Shown here one piece after another: positions 44,830 to 53,508 of a stretch of 64,000 nt of DNA. Origin of the DNA: Sinorhizobium sp. A49 (GTDB taxonomy: Bacteria; Pseudomonadota; Alphaproteobacteria; Rhizobiales; Rhizobiaceae). The notes under the pieces are model-generated. The model made no database searches. It saw nothing but the letters and a program-made list of their open reading frames with translations, and had not been told where the DNA came from. The stretch covers positions 1 through 64,000 of the forward strand of contig NZ_MUNW01000034.1 of NCBI RefSeq assembly GCF_002002725.1, given 5' to 3'. A program made the translations under genes and the position numbers. Each line of letters opens with the position of its first letter. Position 1 is the first letter of the stretch.

Positions 44830-45437
44830 TGGCCAGCCAATCGCAAATCTTCGCAGGCGCCTTCGCCGATCCCGTATTTTCCGCCCAGTCGATCTTCAAG
44901 AGCCTGATGGACGGCTTTGCTCGCCCGGGGCAGATCATCCGTCTTGAGGCATCGAGCGTGCCGCCCGCACCGATGGGGGCTGGCGCCGGCGCCGTGGCGC
45001 TGACGCTCTGCGATCACGACACGCCCGTCTGGCTGACGCCGGCTCTTGCCAAATCCGCAGTAACGCAATGGATCGCGTTTCATACCGGTGCACCGGTCAC
45101 AAACAGCAAGACGGATGCCCGCTTTGCCTTTGTCGAGAAGGGCGCACCGGTGCCCGGCTTCGACCAGTTTTCGCTCGGCACACAGGAATATCCGGATCGC
45201 TCTACGACGCTCGTGATCGAGATCGAAGCGCTCTCCGGTGGAGAACCCCTCAACGCTCGCGGACCGGGCATCAAGGACGACATCACCATCGCCGTGCGTG
45301 GCCTGCCTGAAGTCTTCCTCGATTTCTGGAGCGCCAACCGCGCGATTTTCCCGCGCGGCATCGACCTCGTGTTGACGGCGGGCGACAGCGTTCTCTGCCT
45401 GCCGCGCACCACCCGACTTGTCCGACAGGAGGCTTAA
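44829..45437 (+). CDS. phnH: PhnH, C-P lyase core subunit
   Basis: A 202-residue protein starting MASQSQIFAGAFADPVFSAQ, with the usual FxxxxxAFADPVxxxQxxFR-like opening, LMDGFARPGQIIRLE, and the middle ALTLCDHDTPVWL. It forms part of the PhnGHIJ complex. The ATG overlaps the phnG stop (TGATG), and phnI begins 3 bases after its stop. In E. coli PhnH binds PhnI and PhnJ on the outside of the core. Residues typical of that interface were not checked. Confidence 0.92.
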   Translation: MASQSQIFAGAFADPVFSAQSIFKSLMDGFARPGQIIRLEASSVPPAPMGAGAGAVALTLCDHDTPVWLTPALAKSAVTQWIAFHTGAPVTNSKTDARFAFVEKGAPVPGFDQFSLGTQEYPDRSTTLVIEIEALSGGEPLNARGPGIKDDITIAVRGLPEVFLDFWSANRAIFPRGIDLVLTAGDSVLCLPRTTRLVRQEA

Positions 45438-45440
45438 TCC

Positions 45441-46547
45441 ATGTATGTTGCAGTAAAGGGCGGCGAGGCCGCCATTGCCAACGCCCACCGCCTCCTTGCT
45501 GATCGCCGTCGCGGCGACCGCACGTTGCCGTCGATCACCATCCAGCAGGTGGTCGAACAGCTTGGCCTTGCCGTCGATCGCGTCATGGCCGAGGCCTCGC
45601 TCTACGACAGGGAACTCGCGGCGCTTGCCGTGCGCCAGGCGCGCGGCGACATGATCGAGGCGATCTTCATCCTGCGTGCCTACCGCACGACCCTGCCGCG
45701 CTTCGGCTATTCGGAACCGGTCGATACCGCGACCATGAAGGTCGAGCGCCGCGTCTCGGCCACCTACAAGGACCTGCCGGGCGGCCAATTGCTTGGCCCG
45801 ACCTTCGACTATACCCATCGCCTGCTCGACCCCTCCTTGATCGAAGACGGCGCAGTCGCCGAGCCCGCCGTCAAGGAACCGGGCGAGCATGTGATGCGCG
45901 TCTCCGATATTCTCGACGGCGAAGGCTTGATCGAGGGCGACGGCCACATGCCCGAGGGCCACGTCATGGGCGACCTCACCCGCGAGCCGATGGAGTTTCC
46001 AATGGCCCGCGACCTGCGCCTGCAGGCCTTAGCGCGCGGCGACGAGGGCTTTCTGCTGGCCCTCGCCTACTCGACCCAACGCGGCTATGGCCGCACCCAC
46101 CCCTTCGTCGGCGAAGTGCGCATCGGTGAAGTGGAGGTCGAACTAGACCTGCCCGAGCTTGGCTTTGCCGTCTCCCTCGGCGTCGTTCGAGTGACCGAAT
46201 GCCAGATGGTCAACCAGTTCATGGGCTCGGCCAAGCAGCCGCCGCAGTTCACCCGCGGCTACGGCCTCGTCTTCGGCCAGAGCGAGCGCAAGGCCATGTC
46301 TATGTCGCTCGTCGATCGCGCGCTGCGCACCGACGAATTCAGCGAAGACATCGTCGCGCCGGCACAGGATCAGGAATTCGTGATCTCGCACGCGGACAAC
46401 GTGCAGGCGACGGGCTTCGTCGAGCATCTGAAGCTGCCGCATTACGTCGACTTCCAGGCTGAACTCGATCTCGTCCGGCGCATGCGCCGTGACTATGACG
46501 CTGCCCGCGCCGGCAGCCAGGACGGCATGAAGGAGGCCGCCGAATGA
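45441..46547 (+). CDS. phnI: PhnI, nucleosidase subunit of the C-P lyase complex
   Basis: A 368-residue protein, the standard length. It starts MYVAVKGGEAAIANAHRLLA, followed by VEQLGLAVDRVMAEASLYDR and RRVSATYKDLPGGQLLGPTF. Later conserved blocks are LALAYSTQRGYGRTHPFVGE and GLVFGQSERKAMSMSLVDRA. With PhnG, PhnH and PhnL it displaces adenine from ATP by the phosphonate to form alkylphosphonate ribose triphosphate. Its stop overlaps the phnJ start by 4 bases. Confidence 0.94.
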   Translation: MYVAVKGGEAAIANAHRLLADRRRGDRTLPSITIQQVVEQLGLAVDRVMAEASLYDRELAALAVRQARGDMIEAIFILRAYRTTLPRFGYSEPVDTATMKVERRVSATYKDLPGGQLLGPTFDYTHRLLDPSLIEDGAVAEPAVKEPGEHVMRVSDILDGEGLIEGDGHMPEGHVMGDLTREPMEFPMARDLRLQALARGDEGFLLALAYSTQRGYGRTHPFVGEVRIGEVEVELDLPELGFAVSLGVVRVTECQMVNQFMGSAKQPPQFTRGYGLVFGQSERKAMSMSLVDRALRTDEFSEDIVAPAQDQEFVISHADNVQATGFVEHLKLPHYVDFQAELDLVRRMRRDYDAARAGSQDGMKEAAE

Positions 46548-47422
46548 CCGACCTCGCCACCTACAACTTTGCCTATCTGGATGAGCAGACCAAGCGGATG
46601 ATCCGCCGCGCCATCCTGAAGGCGATCGCCATTCCCGGCTACCAGGTCCCCTTTGCCTCGCGCGAGATGCCGATGCCCTATGGCTGGGGCACCGGTGGCG
46701 TCCAGGTCACGGCCTCGATCCTCGGGCCGAAGGACGTGCTGAAGGTCATCGACCAGGGTGCCGACGACACCACCAATGCCGTGTCGATCCGCGCCTTCTT
46801 CCAGAAGGTCGCCGATGTCGCGGTGACCACCAAGACCAAGGAAGCGACCATCATCCAGACGCGCCACCGCATTCCCGAGGAAGGCCTGCGCGAAGGCCAG
46901 ACGCTGGTCTACCAGGTACCGATCCCGGAACCCCTACGTTTCCTCGAACCGCGCGAGACCGAGACCCGCAAGATGCATGCGCTCGAGGAATACGGGTTGA
47001 TGCATGTAAAGCTCTACGAAGATATCGCCCGCAACGGCCATATCGCCACCACCTATGCCTATCCGGTCAAGGTCGAGGGGCGTTACGTTATGGATCCGTC
47101 GCCGACGCCGAAGTTCGACAATCCGAAAATGCACATGTCGGAAGCGCTGCAGCTTTTCGGCGCCGGCCGTGAAAAGCGCATCTATGCGGTTCCGCCCTAT
47201 ACCGAGGTCGTCAGCCTCGACTTTGAGGATCATCCCTTCGAAGTGCAGAAGTTCGACAAGCCCTGCGCGCTCTGCGGCGCCGAGAATGTCTATCTCGACG
47301 AAGTGGTGCTCGACGACAAGGGCGGGCGCATGTTCGTCTGCTCGGACACCGACCATTGCGAAGACCGCCGCGACTGCGGCCATGCCGGACACATGCTCGC
47401 CCGAAAGGAAGCTGCAGAATGA
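46544..47422 (+). CDS. phnJ: PhnJ, radical-SAM C-P lyase catalytic subunit
   Basis: A 292-residue protein that carries the catalytic Cys set exactly where E. coli PhnJ has it. Cys241, Cys244 and Cys266 are candidate ligands of the [4Fe-4S] cluster and Cys272 is the residue that forms the thiyl radical (CALC...CSDTDHC). A further Cys278 follows. It uses S-adenosylmethionine to cleave the C-P bond of ribose cyclic-phosphate phosphonate, releasing the hydrocarbon such as methane from methylphosphonate. The start overlaps phnI (ATGA) and the stop overlaps phnK (ATGA). Confidence 0.96.
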   Translation: MTDLATYNFAYLDEQTKRMIRRAILKAIAIPGYQVPFASREMPMPYGWGTGGVQVTASILGPKDVLKVIDQGADDTTNAVSIRAFFQKVADVAVTTKTKEATIIQTRHRIPEEGLREGQTLVYQVPIPEPLRFLEPRETETRKMHALEEYGLMHVKLYEDIARNGHIATTYAYPVKVEGRYVMDPSPTPKFDNPKMHMSEALQLFGAGREKRIYAVPPYTEVVSLDFEDHPFEVQKFDKPCALCGAENVYLDEVVLDDKGGRMFVCSDTDHCEDRRDCGHAGHMLARKEAAE

Positions 47423-48195
47423 GTGCCGTACCGCTTCTGAAAGTCAACGACGTCTCGAAATTCTACGGCAGCCGCATCGGATGCCGGAATGTCTCTTTCG
47501 ACCTTTTCCCTGGCGAAGTGCTGGCGATCGTCGGCGAATCCGGCTCGGGCAAGACGACGCTGCTCTCCTGCCTTTCGACCCGGCTGATGCCGACATCGGG
47601 CATCGTCGAATATCATATGCGCGACGGCCAGTACCGCGATCTCGCCCGCATGGGCGAGGCCGAGCGGCGCTTCCTGATGCGCACCGACTGGGGCTTCGTC
47701 CACCAGAACCCGGCCGATGGTCTCCGAATGACCGTTTCGGCCGGCGCCAATGTCGGCGAGCGGCTGATGGCGGTCGGCGACCGGCACTACGGCAACATCC
47801 GTGCGGCCGCCAGCGACTGGCTGGAGCGCGTCGAGATCGGCATCGACCGCATCGACGACCAGCCCCGTGCCTTTTCCGGCGGCATGCGCCAGCGCCTGCA
47901 GATCGCCCGCAACCTCGTCACCAATCCTCGCCTCGTCTTCATGGACGAACCGACAGGCGGCCTCGACGTTTCGGTCCAGGCGCGCCTGCTCGATCTGGTG
48001 CGCGGTCTGGTGCACGACCTCGGGCTTGCGGCCATCATCGTGACACACGACCTCGCCGTCGCACGACTGCTGTCGCACCGCATGATGGTGATGAAGGATG
48101 GCGCAGTCATCGAACAGGGCCTGACGGACCGCGTGCTCGACGACCCGCGCGAGCCTTATACCCAGCTCCTCGTCTCCTCCATCCTGCAGGTCTGA
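47419..48195 (+). CDS. phnK: PhnK, ATP-binding subunit of C-P lyase
   Basis: A 258-residue ABC-type ATPase starting MSAVPLLKVNDVSKFYGSRI. Walker A GESGSGKTT is near residue 37-45; the signature reads FSGGMRQRLQIARNL, and Walker B LVFMDEPTGGLDVS, followed by the switch His in IIVTHDLAV. PhnK dimers bind PhnJ on the core complex and appear to open it for turnover. The true start at 47419 overlaps phnJ by 4 bases. Confidence 0.94.
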   Translation: MSAVPLLKVNDVSKFYGSRIGCRNVSFDLFPGEVLAIVGESGSGKTTLLSCLSTRLMPTSGIVEYHMRDGQYRDLARMGEAERRFLMRTDWGFVHQNPADGLRMTVSAGANVGERLMAVGDRHYGNIRAAASDWLERVEIGIDRIDDQPRAFSGGMRQRLQIARNLVTNPRLVFMDEPTGGLDVSVQARLLDLVRGLVHDLGLAAIIVTHDLAVARLLSHRMMVMKDGAVIEQGLTDRVLDDPREPYTQLLVSSILQV

Positions 48196-48196
48196 C

Positions 48197-48241
48197 GCAT
48201 GATCCCGAAAAGTGAAAATCGGTTTTCGGTCCAGATCATGC
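48197..48241. repeat. Dispersed palindromic repeat between phnK and phnL
   Basis: gcatgatc (48197-48204) pairs with gatcatgc (48234-48241), with an inner ccgaaaa...ggttttcgg stem. Copies of this gcatgatccgaaaa type are common between genes of rhizobial genomes, recalled rather than searched. It sits only 1 base after the phnK stop. Confidence 0.6.
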
Positions 48242-48260
48242 GGAAGGGAAAGTAAGAACC

Positions 48261-48968
48261 ATGGCCACACCCCTTGTAGTTTCTGAAGTCGCAAAGAGCT
48301 TCACCATGCACCTGCGCGACGGCATCCGTCTGCCCGTCGTCGCCAACGTCTCCTTCTCGGTCAAAGCCGGCGAATGCGTCGTACTCGGCGGCCCTTCGGG
48401 CGTCGGCAAAAGTTCGATCCTGAAAATGCTCTACGGCAATTACGGCGTCGATGAAGGCCAGATCTTGATGGAGCACGACGGCAAGCTGGTAAACCTTGCC
48501 ACCGCCGAACCGCGCACCGTGCTTGAGGTCCGGCGCGCAACGCTCGGCTATGTCAGCCAGTTCCTGCGCGTCGTACCGCGTGTCTCGGCACTCGACATCG
48601 TTGCCGAGCCGCTTCAGGCGCGCGGCGTCGCAATCGAAGATGCCCGCGCCCGCGCTGCCGAGCTTCTGACGAAGCTCAACCTGCCCACGGCGCTGTGGTC
48701 GCTGCCGCCGGCAACTTTCTCCGGCGGCGAGCAGCAGCGCGTGAACATCGCCCGCGGCTTCATCACCGATCACAGGATCCTGCTCCTCGACGAGCCGACG
48801 GCGTCCCTCGACGCGAAAAACCGTGCGGTCGTCGTCGAGATGATCGCCGAAAAGAAGGCGAAGGGCACGGCGCTGATCGGCATCTTCCACGATGAGGAGG
48901 TGCGTGACGCAGTTGCCGACCGCATTCTCGACGTGTCGGCCTTCTCACCCAGAAAGGCTGCCGCATGA
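48261..48968 (+). CDS. phnL: PhnL, ATP-binding subunit of the phosphonate pathway
   Basis: A 235-residue ABC-type ATPase starting MATPLVVSEVAKSFTMHLRD. It has Walker A GPSGVGKSS, signature FSGGEQQRVNIARGF, and Walker B LLLDEPTASLDAKN, then FHDEEVRDAVADR where the switch His lies. PhnL is needed with PhnGHI for nucleophilic attack on ATP. The gene overlaps the hexapeptide-transferase gene by 4 bases. A 65-base gap holding a palindromic repeat separates it from phnK. Confidence 0.93.
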   Translation: MATPLVVSEVAKSFTMHLRDGIRLPVVANVSFSVKAGECVVLGGPSGVGKSSILKMLYGNYGVDEGQILMEHDGKLVNLATAEPRTVLEVRRATLGYVSQFLRVVPRVSALDIVAEPLQARGVAIEDARARAAELLTKLNLPTALWSLPPATFSGGEQQRVNIARGFITDHRILLLDEPTASLDAKNRAVVVEMIAEKKAKGTALIGIFHDEEVRDAVADRILDVSAFSPRKAAA

Positions 48969-49579
48969 GCCAGAAACTGGGGCTCGAGCCCTTCGTCCAC
49001 CCGACGGCTAGCGTCAACAACTCAACGCTCGGCCGCTACACCGAAATCCAGGAACGCTCGCGCCTGGAAGAGGTCGAGTTCGGCGACTATTCCTACATCA
49101 TGCAGGACGGCTCGATCTGGTGCGCGACCATCGGCAAATTCGTCAATATCGCCGCCGCCGTGCGCATCAACGCCACCAATCACCCGACCTGGCGCGCGAC
49201 CCTGCACCACTTCACCTACCGCGCGCCAAACTATTGGGACGATACCGACGTCGACCACGACCTCTTCGCCTGGCGCCGGTCGAACCGGGTCACCATCGGC
49301 CATGATGTCTGGATCGGTCACGGCGCAACGCTGCTGCCCGGCGTCAATGTCGGCAACGGTGCGGTGATCGGTGCGGGCGCCGTCGTCTCCAAGGACGTAG
49401 CGCCCTACACGATCGTCGGAGGCGTCCCGGCCAGGCTCATCCGCGATCGCTTCAACGCCGGCATCGGCGAGCGCATGGATAGCCTTGCCTGGTGGGATTG
49501 GGACCATCTGCGCCTACGCAAGGCCCTCGATGATTTCCGCGAGCTGACCGCTGAGGAATTTCTGGTGCGCTACACCTGA
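48965..49579 (+). CDS. Phosphonate-operon hexapeptide-repeat transferase
   Basis: A 204-residue left-handed beta-helix protein: VHPTASVNNSTLGRYTEIQE, SRLEEVEFGDYSYIMQDGSI, IGKFVNIAAAVRINATNHP, and IGHDVWIGHGATLLPGVNVG, ending GGVPARLIRDRF, the family's typical close. It belongs to a subgroup found in many phn operons, previously named phosphonate metabolism protein of the hexapeptide-transferase family. It overlaps phnL. Its substrate is not established, but acetylation of an aminoalkylphosphonate has been suggested for relatives. Confidence 0.8.
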   Translation: MSQKLGLEPFVHPTASVNNSTLGRYTEIQERSRLEEVEFGDYSYIMQDGSIWCATIGKFVNIAAAVRINATNHPTWRATLHHFTYRAPNYWDDTDVDHDLFAWRRSNRVTIGHDVWIGHGATLLPGVNVGNGAVIGAGAVVSKDVAPYTIVGGVPARLIRDRFNAGIGERMDSLAWWDWDHLRLRKALDDFRELTAEEFLVRYT

Positions 49580-49893
49580 ACAGAGCCGCTGCACCACCCC
49601 CAAATTGCCTGCTAGCCGTGATCTGTGATCGCCATCCATCGATGAGCGACAGGGGGTGGACCGTCGTTGGCTGGATGAGGTCAAAACGCAGATCGTTTAG
49701 GAGAGCTTGGCACCTGTGGCGCATAGTGAACGAGGTCACCGAACGCTATGACTTAAGGGCAAACCACGTGTAGAGCTTGCGCAGGACGGCACCCCAATCG
49801 CGTTGCACGCGCTCAATTTACTAAGTACAACTCAAGGCACGAACGGCAGTGTCTGTCAGGTCTTAGATCTCTAGTCACGGGCAAGGAGTGACC
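49580..49893. other. Intergenic region between the phn operon and the SH3 gene
   Basis: 314 bases holding an IS66-type transposase remnant (49662-49800) and the ribosome-binding site of the next gene. No other feature was seen. Confidence 0.5.
49662..49800 (+). pseudogene. Remnant of an IS66-family TnpA (helix-turn-helix) gene
   Basis: Translated on the plus strand it reads RRWLDEVKTQIV, a stop, ESLAPVA in one frame, then after a frameshift VNEVTERYDLRANHV, a stop and SLRR. This corresponds to the N-terminal helix-turn-helix of IS66 TnpA (RRW..E.K..IV.ESL.PG..VN.VA.R..L..NHL..WR). It carries two in-frame stops and one frameshift, and the rest of the element is missing, so it is inactive. Confidence 0.65.
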
Positions 49894-50577
49894 ATGCGTC
49901 TGGTTCTAACTGCTTTTGTTTCTCTCGTGATGTCAGTGGTATTTTCGGTCGCGCTGGCTCAGGATATCCGAACGGAAACGATCCGCTTCCTGCGTGGAGC
50001 CTCCTCGGCGAGCATCAAAGGCTCGATCACGGGGCGTGAATCCGTCCGATACGCTATCGATGTGAAACGTGGGCAGCGCGTCAGCATACAGCTCGATACC
50101 AGCAATCGGAGCAACTACTTCAACGTTATCGCACCCGGTGCAGATTCAGCGCTGTTCAACGGGTCGGTTTCCGGTGGGAGCACGAGCTTTGTCGCGGAGG
50201 TATCGGGCAAACACGTGATTGACGTCTACTTGATGCGCAACGCGGCACGCCGCAACGAACTCGCCCGATACACGTTGACGGTGTCGGCCGAAGCTACCGG
50301 TCAGGCAGCCGCTACACCCCCGGATTTTGCCGACGGTCTGGCAGGCGGCCCCGATACCTGGCGCGTCAGCGAGGTTCCGGCTGGCGACGTGCTGAACCTG
50401 CGCGCCGCGCCATCGGCGCGCGATCGCATCCTGGATACGGCCCGCAACGGCGAGATCCTGCGCAATCGAGGTTGCGCTATCAACGGCGGCACAAGGTGGT
50501 GTCAGGTCGAAAACCGCAGAGGCGTCAAGGGATGGGTCGCTGGCCGCTATCTTCGCGAAGCGGATGGTTCTTGGTAA
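49894..50577 (+). CDS. Secreted SH3-domain protein
   Basis: A 227-residue protein. From the ATG at 49894, with aaggag at 49882-49887, it begins MRLVLTAFVSLVMSVVFSVA, a signal peptide cut after ALA. The middle (residues about 20-130) is a beta-rich domain of the type that precedes SH3 (ESVRYAIDVKRGQRVSIQLD, FNVIAPGADSALFNGSVSGG). The C-terminal bacterial SH3 (SH3b) domain contains DVLNLRAAPSARDRIL, CAINGGTRWCQVENRRGVKG and WVAGRYLRE. It probably acts in the periplasm. No partner gene is evident. Confidence 0.78.
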   Translation: MRLVLTAFVSLVMSVVFSVALAQDIRTETIRFLRGASSASIKGSITGRESVRYAIDVKRGQRVSIQLDTSNRSNYFNVIAPGADSALFNGSVSGGSTSFVAEVSGKHVIDVYLMRNAARRNELARYTLTVSAEATGQAAATPPDFADGLAGGPDTWRVSEVPAGDVLNLRAAPSARDRILDTARNGEILRNRGCAINGGTRWCQVENRRGVKGWVAGRYLREADGSW

Positions 50578-50733
50578 GCCAGTTTTTCGTCTCCCGCGCC
50601 CAATCATGGTGAACACCATTCTGGTCGGCAGCTACAGGCATCACCACCCGCCATTGATGATCAAATCTCAGTCAAGGTTCTGCCGGCACATCGCTTGTGT
50701 CTGAGCTGCCTGCGTAGCAGCGCGCAAGACAAC

Positions 50734-50765
50734 AAAAAGGGCGCGGTTGGGAGGACCCGCGCCCT
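50734..50765 (-). terminator. Terminator of the sugar-acid operon
   Basis: Read on the minus strand, a stem of agggcgcgg/ccgcgccct is followed by a T-run. It lies 30 bases after the dhaK-type gene. Confidence 0.75.
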
Positions 50766-50794
50766 ATTTGCGAGGAATGGACCGGACGGCTTCT

Positions 50795-52513
50795 TCAGGC
50801 GTCAACGGCTTCCTTCAGAAAGCCGGCGGCGACACGGGCGGTCAGCGCCAGTGAAACGGCGCCTGCATCCGGATGGCCGATGCTCTTTTCCGCAAGCGGC
50901 CGTGCCCGGCCGAGTTTCGGCGTCAGGCCGGAGGTGGCATCGGCCGCATCAGTGGCAGCTTTGGCCGCAATCTCCCAAGCCGCGTTCAGTGACTTGTGAA
51001 TTGCGAATTCCCGCTCCAGCGTGTCGACGAACGGAACGAGCGCATCGACCAGCGTCTTGTCGCCGACGCGAGCGCGTCCGAGACGGGTGACGCCTTCGAG
51101 CGCAAGGCGCGCACCTTCGACGATCGCCGCATCCGACGGCTTGTCATCATCGGAAAACGCATTGCTCCAGGAGCGAAGAAGCAGGCCCCAGATCGCACCG
51201 GATGTGCCGCCCGCGCGATCGGCCCATGCATCGCCCGCAGCCGCCAACACGCTGGCCGCGCCGGCGCCGCCTGCGACAGCCACGTTTGCAGCTTCCTCAG
51301 CCGCCGCCGAACCGCGGCGCATGCCCTGGCCGTGGTCGCCGTCGCCGGCAAAGGCGTCGATACGGCCGAGTTCGTCTTCGGCCTCCTTCAGGGCATCGGC
51401 GACCTTGCCGATCAGCCGGGCAATGCACTTGCCGCTTTCCTTCGACGCCTGCGATGCAGGCCCGAAGGTCGCCGGGCCGTCCTCGTCGGAAATGACGTCG
51501 GTCGCCGGCTCGGCGTTGATGATCGTGCCCTTGCGCAGCACCGGAGCATCGCAAGGCGCGCGCCAGTAGATTTCCAGCTCTTCGTCGAGCCAGAGCAACG
51601 ACAGCGAGCACCCCTGCATGTCGAGACTGGTGACGAACTCGCCGCATTCCGGATCGACGATCTCGAGGCCAGCGGCCTTCAATTCCTTTTCGACGGCGAC
51701 CCAGAGAACGAACAGCTCTTCGTACTTGGTCGAGCCCAGGCCGTTCAGCACTGGCGCCACCTTCTTGGTCCCGGCCGGGCGTTCTGCGAGCAGCTTGCCG
51801 ACAAGCAGGTTCGCAAGCTCGGTCGCAGAGACGATCTTTTCTTCGCTGATACCCGGTTCGCCGTGGATGCCGAGACCAAGCGCCATTTCGCCCTTCGGCA
51901 CGGTGAAGAGTGGATGGTTCGCGCCCGGCAGCGTGCAGCCGCCGAAAGCGACACCGAACGAGACGGTGCGATCATTAGCAAGACGGCTGATGCGCTCGAC
52001 CTCGTCAAGCGACAGCCCGGCTTCGGCGGCAGCACCTGCGATCTTGAAGACCACGAGATCACCGGCAATGCCGCGGCGCTTGGCGGCGATGTCAACAGCA
52101 GCGCTGGCAACGTCATCGGTCACCGGCACGATGCGCACGTCGATGCCTTCGGCGCGAAGTCGTTCCGCGGCAACGCCGAAATTCAGCACGTCACCGGCGT
52201 AATTACCGAAACCGAGCAGCACGCCGCCACCCTGGTCGGCAAGGCGGCAGACGCGCGCTACGGCAGCGGTCGACGGCGAAGCAAAGACGTCGCCGGCCAC
52301 GGCCGCATCCGCCAATCCCGGGCCGACATAGCCGGCAAAGGCCGGATAGTGGCCGGAGCCGCCACCGATGACGACCGCGACCTTGCCCTTCGGCACCTTG
52401 GTCGAGCGAACGACGCCGCCCTTCACCAGGCGGACATTGCGGGCATAGATGGAGCTGAAGCCGGCGAGCGCGGTTACGGCGAAATCTTCCGGTGCGTCAA
52501 AGATCGTGGTCAT
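50795..52513 (-). CDS. DhaK-DhaL fusion ketose kinase (dihydroxyacetone/erythrulose-kinase-like)
   Basis: A 572-residue ATP-dependent kinase. The DhaK domain (1-330) has GGGSGHYPAFAGYVG and GLGIHGEPGI, whose His covalently binds the keto substrate. The DhaL domain (370-572) has the Mg-ATP-binding Asp set in DAFAGDGDHGQGMRRG and ADRAGGTSGAIWG. Single-chain kinases of this type phosphorylate dihydroxyacetone, and others phosphorylate L- or D-erythrulose. It is the last gene of a six-gene operon with a TTT transporter, a TIM-barrel enzyme and a PdxA-like dehydrogenase; the context suggests a C4 ketose derived from a sugar acid rather than dihydroxyacetone. Confidence 0.82.
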   Translation of the reverse strand: MTTIFDAPEDFAVTALAGFSSIYARNVRLVKGGVVRSTKVPKGKVAVVIGGGSGHYPAFAGYVGPGLADAAVAGDVFASPSTAAVARVCRLADQGGGVLLGFGNYAGDVLNFGVAAERLRAEGIDVRIVPVTDDVASAAVDIAAKRRGIAGDLVVFKIAGAAAEAGLSLDEVERISRLANDRTVSFGVAFGGCTLPGANHPLFTVPKGEMALGLGIHGEPGISEEKIVSATELANLLVGKLLAERPAGTKKVAPVLNGLGSTKYEELFVLWVAVEKELKAAGLEIVDPECGEFVTSLDMQGCSLSLLWLDEELEIYWRAPCDAPVLRKGTIINAEPATDVISDEDGPATFGPASQASKESGKCIARLIGKVADALKEAEDELGRIDAFAGDGDHGQGMRRGSAAAEEAANVAVAGGAGAASVLAAAGDAWADRAGGTSGAIWGLLLRSWSNAFSDDDKPSDAAIVEGARLALEGVTRLGRARVGDKTLVDALVPFVDTLEREFAIHKSLNAAWEIAAKAATDAADATSGLTPKLGRARPLAEKSIGHPDAGAVSLALTARVAAGFLKEAVDA

Positions 52514-52527
52514 CGCTACTTATTCCC

Positions 52528-53466
52528 TTAGTCGCGAGGCAGAATACGCCTCAGATAATCCCGGTTGGTAGCGCTGACGGAGAGGCCATCGCCACCATAA
52601 TGCTCGCAGAGGAACGGGCTTTGGAACCCGTGTGAAAGCGCCAAACGAATGGCGGTCCGGTAGTTGATCACGCCGAACTCCAGCGGGGCCGGATGGGTCA
52701 CGATCAGTCCCGACGTTTCGTCCTCGGTGCGGTTGTAATTCTTGACGTGCCAGTATTTGGCAAAGGGTGCAACCTTCGCCATCATCTCCTGCCAGTGCTC
52801 GACCGGACGATGCAGGCGGATCAGGTTGCCGAGGTCGGCATTGATGCCGACATTCCCAAGGCCGACGTCAGTGACGAAGCGCACGGCGCTGTCGGCCGAA
52901 CCGATATAGGTGTCCTCGTACATTTCCAGCGCCAGCTCGATGCCGAGTTCCTCTGCGTGGCGGCCAAGCTCGCGGATACGCGACACGCCCTTCTGCCAGA
53001 TGGCGGCATCATCGGGGTTCTTGACGCCATCGACGGTCCAGAACCACAGCGCCTTCTTCTGCGCATCGGTCAACGGACCGAAGAAGCCGAAGGAAACGGA
53101 GCCCGCTCCGATCGCCGCCGCCGTATCGATCACCCGGTGGCCGTAGGCCAGATAGTCGTCGCCATGAACGGGATCGATGACACTGCGGCGCGCGGTGGAG
53201 ATGCCCGGCATCGTCAGGCCGCGATCGCGCGTCAGCTTGACGAAGCTTTCGAGCCTTGCCGCCGGCAGATCCGCAAGTCGGATCCAGCTGTCGGTGGGAT
53301 CGAGCTCGGTAAAGCCGGCATCGACGACGTCATCGAGCGTCAGCGCCCATTCCTCGACCGACTGGTCCTGGACCGAGCGACCATCCGCAAGGATGTTCGG
53401 ATACTGGATCATGGCAGCCGCGATCGGCCAGGTGTCACGGTTCCATTTGCGTGGCGCATTTGCCAT
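52528..53466 (-). CDS. Xylose-isomerase-like TIM-barrel enzyme (sugar phosphate isomerase/epimerase family)
   Basis: A 312-residue protein starting MANAPRKWNRDTWPIAAAMI. It has the AP-endonuclease-2 fold: LDDVVDAGFTELDPTDSW, GIELALEMYEDTYIGSAD with a metal-ligand Glu, NVGINADLGNLIRL with Asp, YWHVKNYNR with His, and a final FLCEHYGGDG. The metal set Glu-Asp-His-Glu is present. Relatives include sugar-acid isomerases and decarboxylases, such as the 3-oxo-isoapionate decarboxylase OiaC. It lies 14 bases from the kinase gene, on the same strand and just after the TctA gene. Confidence 0.8.
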   Translation of the reverse strand: MANAPRKWNRDTWPIAAAMIQYPNILADGRSVQDQSVEEWALTLDDVVDAGFTELDPTDSWIRLADLPAARLESFVKLTRDRGLTMPGISTARRSVIDPVHGDDYLAYGHRVIDTAAAIGAGSVSFGFFGPLTDAQKKALWFWTVDGVKNPDDAAIWQKGVSRIRELGRHAEELGIELALEMYEDTYIGSADSAVRFVTDVGLGNVGINADLGNLIRLHRPVEHWQEMMAKVAPFAKYWHVKNYNRTEDETSGLIVTHPAPLEFGVINYRTAIRLALSHGFQSPFLCEHYGGDGLSVSATNRDYLRRILPRD

Positions 53467-53508
53467 GGCGTTTCCCCCGAGTCTTTGAAGTTTGGTGCGG
53501 CGGCTCCG

